NCBI RefSeq assembly: GCF_002892795.1 | Contig: NZ_PJMC01000018.1 | Location: forward strand, 35,838 to 99,837 | DNA: 64,000 nucleotides | DNA from: Arthrobacter sp. AFG20 | GTDB taxonomy: Bacteria; Actinomycetota; Actinomycetes; Actinomycetales; Micrococcaceae | Direction: 5' to 3' | Shown here: positions 17,601 through 24,357 of the stretch, one piece after another | Numbering within the stretch: the first letter of the stretch is position 1 | Layout of the letters: each line of letters begins with the position of its first letter | The notes under the pieces: model-generated | What the model saw: only the letters and a program-made list of their open reading frames with translations | The model's database searches: none | What the model was told of the DNA's origin: nothing | Position numbers and translations under genes: made by a program

Positions 17601-17954
17601 GTGAGTACTGTAGAAACCCTTGTAGGCGACTGGTTGCCCCTGCCCGACGTTGCCCAGTTGCTGGATGTGTCCATTACCAAAGTCCACGGGCTCCTTGACG
17701 AGCGCGCGCTGGCCGCCCTGCGGATCGGGGAACGCCGGATCCGTTCGGTGCCCGCGGCATTCCTCCAGGACGGCCACGCCGTGGACAGCCTCAAGGGCAC
17801 CATCGTTGTGCTGGCAGACGCGGGCTTCTCGGACGAGGAGCTTATCCGCTGGCTCTTTACCCCTGACGAGTCACTGCGCGGGCGGCCCATCGATGCCCTC
17901 CGCGAGGGGCGCAAGACGGAAATCCGCCGCCGGGCGCAGTCCCTGGCCTGGTAA
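17601..17954 (+). CDS. Rv2175c-like DNA-binding regulator
   Basis: A 117-aa helix-turn-helix protein matching the mycobacterial Rv2175c family, the known substrate of PknL. The N-terminal half is a winged HTH/excisionase-like fold (LPDVAQLLDVSITKVHGLLDERAL, split here as DVAQLLDVSITKVHGLL), the C-terminal half is the conserved LFTPDESLRGRPIDAL segment. The protein starts close to the HTH and lacks the long N-terminal tail that carries the phosphorylated threonine in Rv2175c; only Thr3 and Thr6 precede the fold. Start GTG 17601 has no good Shine-Dalgarno. The stop is a TAA-TAA pair inside a 17-bp tandem duplication. Confidence 0.82.
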   Translation: MSTVETLVGDWLPLPDVAQLLDVSITKVHGLLDERALAALRIGERRIRSVPAAFLQDGHAVDSLKGTIVVLADAGFSDEELIRWLFTPDESLRGRPIDALREGRKTEIRRRAQSLAW

Positions 17955-17980
17955 TAAACCCAGCCTGGTAATAAACCCAG
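17947..17980 (+). repeat. Perfect 17-bp tandem duplication over a stop codon
   Basis: CCTGGTAATAAACCCAG is repeated head to tail with no mismatch (17947-17963, 17964-17980). The first copy includes the Rv2175c-like stop codons, so the second duplicates the gene end; it looks like recent slippage. Confidence 0.85.
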
Positions 17981-18007
17981 TGTGATCAAACGGGCCGGGC
18001 CAGCCGA

Positions 18008-19099
18008 TCAGGCGGCCCGGCTCACTGTCGCTTCAGCCAACCGCCGCAGCGCGGTCTTGGGGAGGTCTTCCAGCGGCAGAAGCTCGAGGGCTGCGTACGC
18101 CGCGGCGCCGAACTCCTCGATCAGCACCTCCGTGGCCTGCAGGGCTCCGCAGTCCGCAATGATCCGGCGGATCTCGGCCACGTCGTCCTCGCCCAGCTCG
18201 GGGCTGCCGAGCTTTGAGTCGATGAACGCGGACTCCTCGGGGGAGGCCAGGTCCAGGGCGAAGGCCACGAGCACTGTCCGCTTGCCCTCCCGAAGGTCGT
18301 CTCCCGCGGGCTTTCCGGTGGTCACCGGGTCCCCGAAGACGCCCAGGACGTCGTCGCGAAGCTGGAAGGCCTCGCCCAAGGGGAGCGCGAACGCGGAGTA
18401 GCCCCGGAGCAGTTCGTCAGAGGCCCCGCCGAGCGCCCCGCCCAGGGCAAGCGGATGTTCGGTCGAGTACTTGGCCGATTTGAAACGGATGATTGACTGG
18501 GCGCGGCTGACGGCCCCGGCGCGGTCCCGGACTGGCCCGGCCACCTCTTCGAGGATGTCCAGATACTGGCCGGCCATGACCTCCGAACGCATCAGGTTGA
18601 AGATCAGCCTTGCCCTGCTTCCTGAGGCCGCCGTTTCGCCGATGTCCGTGAAGGCTTCCTCGCTGAAGGACAAGCACAGGTCGCCGGCCAGGATGGCGGC
18701 GGCGTGGCCGAAGCGTTCGCTGTCGAGGGCCCAGCCCTGGGACTCGTGGAGCTGGCTGAAGCGGCGGTGCACGCTGGGTCCGCCCCGGCGGGTGTCCGAC
18801 CGGTCGATGATGTCGTCGTGGATCAGGGCGGCGGCCTGGAACAGCTCAAGGGCCGCGCCTGCTGTGATGATGTCCTCGGCGGAAGCAGGACCGCCCGCTC
18901 CGCGCCATCCCCAGTAGCACATGAGGGCGCGGAGCCGCTTTCCGCCGGTGACCAGGTTGGAGATGGATCCCATGATGGGATCGATGTCCGGCGAGATTGC
19001 CAGCATGATCGACTGCCGGGTGGTCAGGAAGTCTGTAAGCTTTCCCGCTACGGCGGCCACGAAGTCCGCCTGCTCCACGCGAAGCTGCTCGGCCACCAT
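18008..19099 (-). CDS. idsA: Polyprenyl (geranylgeranyl-type) diphosphate synthase
   Basis: Condenses isopentenyl diphosphate onto allylic diphosphates to make prenyl precursors for carotenoids, quinones or the lipid carrier. In the 363-aa protein the first aspartate-rich motif is LIHDDIIDRSDTRRG and the second is FQLRDDVLGVFGD, with GKRLRALM upstream; the order and spacing are those of actinobacterial IdsA. The ATG at 19099 shares its A with the TGA of the lipoprotein gene upstream, so the two are translationally coupled. A longer reading frame extends to 19792 but has no family similarity there. Product chain length is not fixed by what I can see. The position matches idsA2 in M. tuberculosis. 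Confidence 0.9.
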   Translation of the reverse strand: MVAEQLRVEQADFVAAVAGKLTDFLTTRQSIMLAISPDIDPIMGSISNLVTGGKRLRALMCYWGWRGAGGPASAEDIITAGAALELFQAAALIHDDIIDRSDTRRGGPSVHRRFSQLHESQGWALDSERFGHAAAILAGDLCLSFSEEAFTDIGETAASGSRARLIFNLMRSEVMAGQYLDILEEVAGPVRDRAGAVSRAQSIIRFKSAKYSTEHPLALGGALGGASDELLRGYSAFALPLGEAFQLRDDVLGVFGDPVTTGKPAGDDLREGKRTVLVAFALDLASPEESAFIDSKLGSPELGEDDVAEIRRIIADCGALQATEVLIEEFGAAAYAALELLPLEDLPKTALRRLAEATVSRAA

Positions 19100-19656
19100 C
19101 ACTTGACGGACTCGGGAGTCACGTTGGCGCCGATGGTGAAGGTTGAAACCCCGCCCGTTGCCGGGACGGCGATATTTACGGTCTCGCTTCCCGCCCGGAC
19201 AAAGTCCTTCGACACCACGCTTCCCACAGCGTTGCCGGGAACAGCCGTAAAGCCCTGCCCCTCCAGGGCTCTGGTGTAGTAGGCGACGACGGCGGCCGGC
19301 TTGGCGGAGATGGAGCCAACCAGTGCGACGGTGGCCGGGGAGGCTGACTTGTCGAAGCTGCTGGCCACCACCTTGGCCCCGGGCATCACGGGCACCAGCT
19401 TTGACGGGAAGCCGGCGACGAGCGCTCCCACGGTGGCCGACGTGCCGGGGGACGCAGACGGGCTGGCGGTTGCCGTCGGGGACGCCGTGGCGGCTGCTGC
19501 GTTCGTTGCCGCGGCCGCGGCCGAGGCCGATGCCGTCGCCGCGGGCGTTGCGGAACCGGGCGCCTGTGCCGTGCACGCTGACGCCGCCGCCACTACGGCC
19601 GCTCCAGCGGCGAGCAGCCCAAGACGGGCAGGCATGAGCGTTCCAATGACCTTCAC
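19099..19656 (-). CDS. Putative lipoprotein
   Basis: A 185-aa protein of unknown function with a lipoprotein signal: basic start, hydrophobic LGLLAAGAAVVAAASAC with lipobox ASAC (Cys about 28). Residues about 30-75 are an Ala/Thr/Ser/Pro linker typical of wall-spanning tethers; the remainder is a small globular domain (about 80-185) with several beta-strand-like segments. The GTG start at 19656 follows AGGAGG. It forms a two-gene operon with the polyprenyl synthase, ending at a TGATG overlap. A link between the lipoprotein and isoprenoid supply is only suggested by this coupling. Confidence 0.8.
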   Translation of the reverse strand: MKVIGTLMPARLGLLAAGAAVVAAASACTAQAPGSATPAATASASAAAAATNAAAATASPTATASPSASPGTSATVGALVAGFPSKLVPVMPGAKVVASSFDKSASPATVALVGSISAKPAAVVAYYTRALEGQGFTAVPGNAVGSVVSKDFVRAGSETVNIAVPATGGVSTFTIGANVTPESVK

Positions 19657-19718
19657 AGGTGCGGTCCTCCTGGGTGTTGATGCCGGATTCAGCCTCCAGT
19701 TTAGTCAGGTGCAGGGCA

Positions 19719-19724
19719 TAGGAT
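19719..19724 (+). promoter_or_regulatory. -10 hexamer of dinB (leaderless)
   Basis: TAGGAT is followed by 7 nt and the GTG start at 19732; there is no Shine-Dalgarno. Confidence 0.55.
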
Positions 19725-19731
19725 TGCAGAT

Positions 19732-20958
19732 GTGGGGCCGGACGACGACAGGGAGCAGGCGGCAGCGCGGCTGCGGGACTTTCGGCGGGCAAGCATCATG
19801 CACGTCGATATGGACGCTTTTTTTGTCTCGGTTGAACTGCGCGCCCGCCCTGATCTGCGTGGCCGGCCGGTGATAGTGGGCTTTCCGGCGGAGCGTTCCG
19901 TTGTGCTGTCAGCTTCGTACGAGGCACGCAGGTTCGGCGTGAAATCGGCGATGCCCATGGCCGTGGCCCACAGGCTGTGTCCGCAGGCCGTTGTCATCGA
20001 GCCCAGGCACAAGCTGTACTACGAAGTCTCCGGCCAGCTGATGGGCATCTTCGAGTCCATTACCGACCTCGTTGAGCCGCTCAGTGTGGACGAGGCATTC
20101 CTTGACGTCGGAGGGGCAATCCGCAGGCTTGGTCCGCCGAGTGACATAGGGCAGTTGATCCGGAGAAGGGTTGCCAGCGAACTGGGCATCACGGCGTCCG
20201 TGGGGATCGCCGCCAGCAAGTTTGTGGCCAAGATCGCTTCCACCCGGTGCAAACCGGATGGGCTGCTGCTCATCCGTCCGGAGCAGACCGTCCCGTATCT
20301 TCACAGCCTTCCGGTCAACGCCCTGTGGGGTGTTGGAGGCAAGACGGCAGAAGTGTTGGCCCGCATGGGAATCCGTACCGTGGCCGATGTCGCCGCGACG
20401 CCGGTCTCCTCACTTAAGAAGGTGCTGGGTGCAACCGGCGAACACGTTCACCGGCTCTCGTGGGGTATCGACAGCCGGACCGTCACCCCGGTGCGGGTGG
20501 AGAAGAGCATCGGAGCGGAGGAAACGTTCGCCTCGGACACGGCCGACGATGCCCTGCTGCACCGGGAGTTGCTGCGACTGTCCCACCGCACTGCCGAGCG
20601 GCTGCGCGCTTCCGGGCTGGTGGCCCGGACTGTGGCGCTCAAGCTGCGGTACGCCGATTTCTCGACGGTGACCCGAAGCCGCACGGTCCACACGCCACTG
20701 GACAGCGCGCAGCTCATCTATGCCGTGGCCATCCAGCTGCTGGAGTCGCTGGGCAGCCGGCCCCTGATGGTCCGGCTAGTGGGTGTCCGTGCGGAGCAAC
20801 TGGAAGCGGCCGCCCAGACCTCCCTTCAGCTCAGCCTGGACAGGCGCGACGACAACTGGCGGGCCGCTGAACAGGCGCTGGACAAGGTGGCGGAGAAGTT
20901 CGGCAGCAAGTCCGTGCTTCCGGCCCGGCTGCTTGAGCCGGGAAGCAGCAACTCCTAA
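19732..20958 (+). CDS. dinB: DNA polymerase IV (Y family)
   Basis: Translesion DNA polymerase of 408 aa. The Y-family motifs are present: HVDMDAFFVSVELR near residue 24 with the first catalytic Asp, YEARRFGVKSAMP, and SVDEAFLDVGG with the catalytic Asp-Glu pair near residue 119; then GIAASKFVAKIAS, the helix-hairpin-helix GVGGKTAEVLARMGI, and the little-finger domain. The C-terminus ends in RLLEPGSSNS with no obvious beta-clamp QxxLF motif in the last residues. I see no LexA box at its promoter, so SOS control is not evident. It is divergent from the lipoprotein operon. Confidence 0.94.
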   Translation: MGPDDDREQAAARLRDFRRASIMHVDMDAFFVSVELRARPDLRGRPVIVGFPAERSVVLSASYEARRFGVKSAMPMAVAHRLCPQAVVIEPRHKLYYEVSGQLMGIFESITDLVEPLSVDEAFLDVGGAIRRLGPPSDIGQLIRRRVASELGITASVGIAASKFVAKIASTRCKPDGLLLIRPEQTVPYLHSLPVNALWGVGGKTAEVLARMGIRTVADVAATPVSSLKKVLGATGEHVHRLSWGIDSRTVTPVRVEKSIGAEETFASDTADDALLHRELLRLSHRTAERLRASGLVARTVALKLRYADFSTVTRSRTVHTPLDSAQLIYAVAIQLLESLGSRPLMVRLVGVRAEQLEAAAQTSLQLSLDRRDDNWRAAEQALDKVAEKFGSKSVLPARLLEPGSSNS

Positions 20959-21274
20959 CGTGATTCCTGCGACACGCGGGCGCGGGAAACCGTGTTCATG
21001 GCCGCGGGTCAGTGTCAGGTCAAGGGCCCGGGAAGTCATGCCGCCCGTGAACAGCGTCTTTCAGAACAGCGCCCAACAAACTATCCTTATAGATACAAAG
21101 ATTTCGAACGTCTGGACATGTGTGGATCACCTGACCCGCCGCGTCAGTATGCTTGAATTCCTGGATCTGCCAAGGCTGGCGGGACCGGGAACCTGGATGG
21201 CATGCCGGTCGTTGACGAGGCAGGAACAACCGGTTCCGGCCTGTCTGGACGTTGGCCTACTTAAGGAGGTCGTG
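20959..21274. other. Intergenic region dinB/DUF3040
   Basis: These 316 bases hold no gene I can support. The middle (about 21075-21110) is AT-rich (CTATCCTTATAGATACAAAG) and probably contains the promoter of the DUF3040 gene. The right end has its ribosome binding site AAGGAGG (21263-21269). Confidence 0.5.
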
Positions 21275-21646
21275 ATGCCGCTCTCGGAGCACGAACAGAA
21301 GCTGCTCGAGCAACTCGAGAGGCAACTGCATGAGGACGATCCCAAGTTTGCCAATTCCATGGGCTCGGATCCCGGCCGCAGCTGGTCCACCCGGCACATT
21401 GTGATTGGCGTACTGGCCACGCTGGCCGGGGTGCTGCTCCTCCTGGTGGGTGTCTCCCTCCAGAACATATTCGTAGGGGTCCTCGGGTTCGTCGTCATGG
21501 GTGCCGGAGTTTACTTTGCCACGATGCGCAGCGTTGCGGCCGGCAAAGCGAAGGCCGGCGGGCATGGCCGGAAGTCGAAGAGCAAGAGCTCCTTCATGAA
21601 CAGCCTCGAGGAACGATGGGATGAAAGGCGCCGCGGGGAATCCTGA
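21275..21646 (+). CDS. DUF3040 membrane protein
   Basis: A 123-aa actinobacterial protein of unknown function. It opens with the family hallmark MPLSEHEQKLLEQLERQL, an amphipathic acidic helix, followed by two membrane spans (VIGVLATLAGVLLLLVGV and NIFVGVLGFVVMGAGVYF, about 46-85) and a basic Lys/Arg-rich tail. The ATG at 21275 is set by a perfect AAGGAGG six nt upstream; the longer in-frame reading upstream is spurious. It lies just before mraZ, as Rv2169c does in M. tuberculosis, suggesting a connection to envelope growth. Confidence 0.88.
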   Translation: MPLSEHEQKLLEQLERQLHEDDPKFANSMGSDPGRSWSTRHIVIGVLATLAGVLLLLVGVSLQNIFVGVLGFVVMGAGVYFATMRSVAAGKAKAGGHGRKSKSKSSFMNSLEERWDERRRGES

Positions 21647-21668
21647 GCCCGCGCTCCACTTCCCGCCA

Positions 21669-21703
21669 CCTCCACATCGCACCACCCTCCACATTGCACC
21701 ACC
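21669..21703 (+). repeat. 17-bp tandem repeat
   Basis: CCTCCACATCGCACCACC and CCTCCACATTGCACCACC are adjacent with a 17-bp period and one mismatch; a more degenerate copy (CTCCACTTCCCGCCACC) precedes them from 21654. Confidence 0.65.
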
Positions 21704-21735
21704 GGGTCCATCCCCGGTTGGGCGCCAATAATTCA

Positions 21736-21761
21736 GAATGACCCGCTGCGGCGGGTCATTC
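21736..21761. terminator. Hairpin after the DUF3040 gene
   Basis: A perfect 11-bp stem (GAATGACCCGC with GCGGGTCATTC) and a 4-nt loop, followed by CGCTTT. It is the likely end of the DUF3040 transcript, insulating mraZ. Confidence 0.6.
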
Positions 21762-21764
21762 CGC

Positions 21765-21806
21765 TTTAACCGGGGGAACTGTGCCTTTAGCCCGGGGAAC
21801 TGTGCC
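21765..21806 (+). repeat. 21-bp tandem repeat
   Basis: Two head-to-tail 21-bp units (21765-21785, 21786-21806), each TTTA followed by a CCGGGG-like block and AACTGTGCC, differ at two positions. The 21-bp period places both copies on the same helix face. Confidence 0.65.
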
Positions 21807-21953
21807 CGGGAGCGGGTGTTCCAAAGCTGGAGACCGCCGCGGCCGCGGTAAGCGGAGCGGCCCAATTTCCCTCCACTTTCCACCCCCAGGCAAAATCCCC
21901 GCCATTCCGCGGAAATATGTTTGCTCCTGCAGCAGGGAACTGCCCGCGCCGCG

Positions 21954-22005
21954 TTGACTGTGGGGAGAAGTGGAGTAAAGTGGAGCGCGTAAGAGGGTAG
22001 TGGCA
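21954..22005 (+). promoter_or_regulatory. mraZ promoter overlapped by MraZ boxes
   Basis: TTGACT (21954-21959) and TAAAGT (21976-21981) form a -35/-10 pair with a 16-bp spacer. GTGGGG at 21960, GTGGAG at 21970 and GTGGAG at 21980 have an exact 10-bp period, and GTGGCA at 22000 keeps the register. This is the arrangement of MraZ-binding repeats, placed where binding would block RNA polymerase. Confidence 0.75.
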
Positions 22006-22049
22006 GCGCGGGGGTTGTTCGGCTTCTGACGGCAGACGGGCGGTGGGAC

Positions 22050-22478
22050 GTGTTCCTTGGGACACACTCGCCGCGTCTTGACGAAAAGGGCAGGATCATT
22101 CTCCCCGCCAAGTTCCGTGAGGAGCTTGCCGGCGGACTTGTTCTCACGCGAGGCCAGGAGCGCTGCATCTACGTCTTCAGCGAGCAGGAATTCGCGAGGG
22201 TGCACGAGCAGATCCGGGAGGCTCCGATCTCCAACAAGTCGGCTCGTGACTACATCCGGGTTTTTCTCTCTGGAGCCTCGGACGAGGTACCTGACAAGCA
22301 GGGGCGCGTGACCATACCTCCCGCGCTCCGGGAGTACGCAGGGCTCGGCAGGGAGCTGGCCGTTATTGGGGCCGGCACCCGTGCGGAGATCTGGGATGCC
22401 CAAGCCTGGAATGAGTACCTGGCGGAGAAGGAAACCTCCTTCTCCGAAACTGACAACCCGATCGCCGGCATCCTTTAG
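22050..22478 (+). CDS. mraZ: Transcriptional regulator MraZ
   Basis: AbrB-like (SpoVT/MazE superfamily) regulator that binds repeats in its own promoter and tunes the division and wall cluster. The 142-aa protein has the two tandem swapped-hairpin repeats, each with its signature: DEKGRIILPAKFRE (about 11-24) and DKQGRVTIPPALRE (about 89-102). Normal length for the family. The GTG at 22050 follows a GGTGGGA-type site. It leads the dcw cluster; about 170 bp, with a Shine-Dalgarno for rsmH, separate the two genes. Confidence 0.96.
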   Translation: MFLGTHSPRLDEKGRIILPAKFREELAGGLVLTRGQERCIYVFSEQEFARVHEQIREAPISNKSARDYIRVFLSGASDEVPDKQGRVTIPPALREYAGLGRELAVIGAGTRAEIWDAQAWNEYLAEKETSFSETDNPIAGIL

Positions 22479-22652
22479 GCCGGCCCGAACCCGTATCCGT
22501 TTCTTGGACGAGATCTCCAGCCGCCCATCCCTGCCGACTACCTGGCTCACTTCCCCGGAGCCAGGCAGCCCACGGGATAGGCGCGGATGGGGATCTGGCC
22601 CAAGAAGCCACCCCCAAGGAATCATTCCAGGCGCTCAAGGAAGGACGAAGGC

Positions 22653-23651
22653 ATGACAGAACCCGACCAGCCGAAGCCTACGTCCGAACGCCATGTACCG
22701 GTCCTGAAGGACCGGTGCATCAATCTTTTGGCGCCCGGATTCGAGGCCGCACGCCTGCGCGGTGAGGCACCGGTGGCCATAGATGCCACGCTCGGCATGG
22801 GCGGGCACTCCGAAGCCATGCTCCAGCGCTTTCCTGACCTGCACCTCGTGGGCATCGACCGCGACGAAGAAGCCCTCGCGCTGGCCGGCGAACGGCTCCA
22901 GCCCTTCACGGCCCGCACTGACCTGGTCCATGCCGTGTACGACGAAATCGCCGAGGTGCTGGAGGACCTGGGCATTCCTGCGGTCCACGGAATCCTGATG
23001 GACCTCGGGGTCTCGTCCCTGCAGCTTGACGAGCGCGAACGTGGTTTCGCCTATTCCTTTGACGCACCCCTGGACATGCGGATGGACACCAGCCGCGGCC
23101 AGACGGCGGCGGACGTCGTCAACAACTACAGCGAAGAGGAACTGGTCAGGATCATCCGCAAGTGGGGTGAGGAAAAGTTCGCGGGGCGCATCGCCAACAG
23201 GATCGTTGCCGCCCGGGCAGCAAAGCCGTTCACCACCACGGGGGAACTCGTCGAGCAGATCAGGGCCGTCGTCCCGGCTGCCGCCGCCAAGTCCGGCGGA
23301 CATCCGGCCAAGCGCACCTTCCAGGCCCTGCGCATCGAGGTCAACGAGGAACTCGAAGTCCTCGAACGTGCCGTTCCGGCGGCGGTGGATGCCATCGCGC
23401 TCGGCGGTCGGATCGTCGTGATGTCCTACCACTCGCTGGAAGACAAGATCGTCAAGGGCGTTTTCCAAGCCCGCTCCAAATCATCAGCTCCGCTCGGTTT
23501 CCCCGTGGAGCTTGAAGAACACAAGGCCGAACTCAAAACCCTGACCAAAGGCACCGAGGTGCCGACCGCCGTCGAGATCGCAGAGAATTCGCGCGCAGCA
23601 TCAGCCCGGCTGCGCGCAGTGGAACGCATCAGAGCCAGGAGAGCAACATGA
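22653..23651 (+). CDS. rsmH: 16S rRNA (cytosine1402-N4)-methyltransferase
   Basis: SAM-dependent methyltransferase of C1402 in the ribosomal P-site (formerly MraW). Visible: HVPVLKDR near the start, the SAM motif DATLGMGGHSEAML, GIDRDEEAL, the LMDLGVSSLQLDERERGFAYSFDAPLDMRMD block (here split as DLGVSSLQLD and PLDMRMD), and VVMSYHSLEDKIVK. I chose ATG 22653 (332 aa), which has AAGGAAGGACGAAGG upstream, over an in-frame ATG at 22587 that adds 22 basic residues. Its TGA overlaps the ATG of the ftsL-like gene by 4 bp. Confidence 0.95.
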   Translation: MTEPDQPKPTSERHVPVLKDRCINLLAPGFEAARLRGEAPVAIDATLGMGGHSEAMLQRFPDLHLVGIDRDEEALALAGERLQPFTARTDLVHAVYDEIAEVLEDLGIPAVHGILMDLGVSSLQLDERERGFAYSFDAPLDMRMDTSRGQTAADVVNNYSEEELVRIIRKWGEEKFAGRIANRIVAARAAKPFTTTGELVEQIRAVVPAAAAKSGGHPAKRTFQALRIEVNEELEVLERAVPAAVDAIALGGRIVVMSYHSLEDKIVKGVFQARSKSSAPLGFPVELEEHKAELKTLTKGTEVPTAVEIAENSRAASARLRAVERIRARRAT

Positions 23652-24313
23652 GCACCGCAGCTGCCAGGAACCTCGCCCTTCCGTCCGGCCCGAGCGTCCA
23701 TGACATAGAGGCCGGGCTTCCGGGTTCGGCCCGCAGGGCGCGCACCCCGCTGTCCCTGGTCCGGTCCGCACCGCGGAAGCGCCGCGCGCCCTTCGTTGTC
23801 CTCTGCTTCGGCCTGCTGGCGGCCGCGCTGGTTGCTGTGCTGGTGCTCAACATCTCTGTTTCCACAGCGCAGTACCAGTTGGTCAAGCTCCGGGCCGAGC
23901 AGACATCGCTCACCAAGCAGAACCAGGATCTGACACAGCAGGTGCAAAATTTTGAGGCTCCCCAGAATCTGGCTGCCAAGGCCGCACAATTGGGAATGGT
24001 TGCTTCCACCGGCAAGGGACAGGTTGATCTTTCCACGCTGACCGTGAGCGGAGATGCCAAGCCGGCGGTCAAGGGAGACTCGGCAGGAGCGGTGATCGCT
24101 GCCCCTGCCGTCCCGGGTCAGCTGAACGTGGTCCCGCCCGCCAGTTCGGGCGAGCCGCTGGAAAGCAGGGCGCCCGCTGCCGGTGAATCAGCAGCTGCCC
24201 AGCCGGAGGCCCCGGCGGCTGCGAAGCCCGCCGAGCCGGCGGCTGCGGCCAAGCCCGCGGCCCTTAACGGGGGGACCATCCCGGCGCCGGAGCAAAGGAC
24301 GCCGGGGCAGTAG
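23648..24313 (+). CDS. ftsL: FtsL-like division protein
   Basis: A bitopic membrane protein of 221 aa in the ftsL position between rsmH and pbpB. A cytoplasmic basic stretch is followed by one membrane span (about 55-78), then a short coiled coil (YQLVKLRAEQTSLTKQNQDL) with the leucine-zipper pattern of FtsL, and a long Ala/Pro/Glu tail (about 150-221). FtsL-type proteins bridge the FtsQ/FtsB complex to FtsW-PBP. Corresponds in position to Rv2164c. Sequence conservation in this family is poor, so the call rests on topology and place. Confidence 0.85.
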   Translation: MSTAAARNLALPSGPSVHDIEAGLPGSARRARTPLSLVRSAPRKRRAPFVVLCFGLLAAALVAVLVLNISVSTAQYQLVKLRAEQTSLTKQNQDLTQQVQNFEAPQNLAAKAAQLGMVASTGKGQVDLSTLTVSGDAKPAVKGDSAGAVIAAPAVPGQLNVVPPASSGEPLESRAPAAGESAAAQPEAPAAAKPAEPAAAAKPAALNGGTIPAPEQRTPGQ

Positions 24314-24357
24314 GGCAGGAACAGGCGGCTGGTAGCCCGCATGGCAAGCAGTAGGGG

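Larger units (their letters stand above)
21647..22049. other. Intergenic region upstream of mraZ
   Basis: 403 bases without a gene, but rich in structure: a 17-bp tandem repeat (21669-21703), a hairpin (21736-21761), a 21-bp tandem repeat (21765-21806) and the mraZ promoter with MraZ boxes (21954-22005). The leader from the promoter to the GTG of mraZ is about 60 nt. Confidence 0.7.

Noticed and set aside
21102..21117. Possible LexA/SOS box near dinB (TCGAAC-N4-GGACAT)
   Set aside because: Only one half-site matches TCGAAC-N4-GTTCGA and it lies downstream of dinB, not at its promoter.
20783..21646. 287-aa frame joining the end of dinB to the DUF3040 protein
   Set aside because: Homology begins at the ATG at 21275, preceded by a perfect AAGGAGG; the upstream part is dinB and spacer in the wrong frame.
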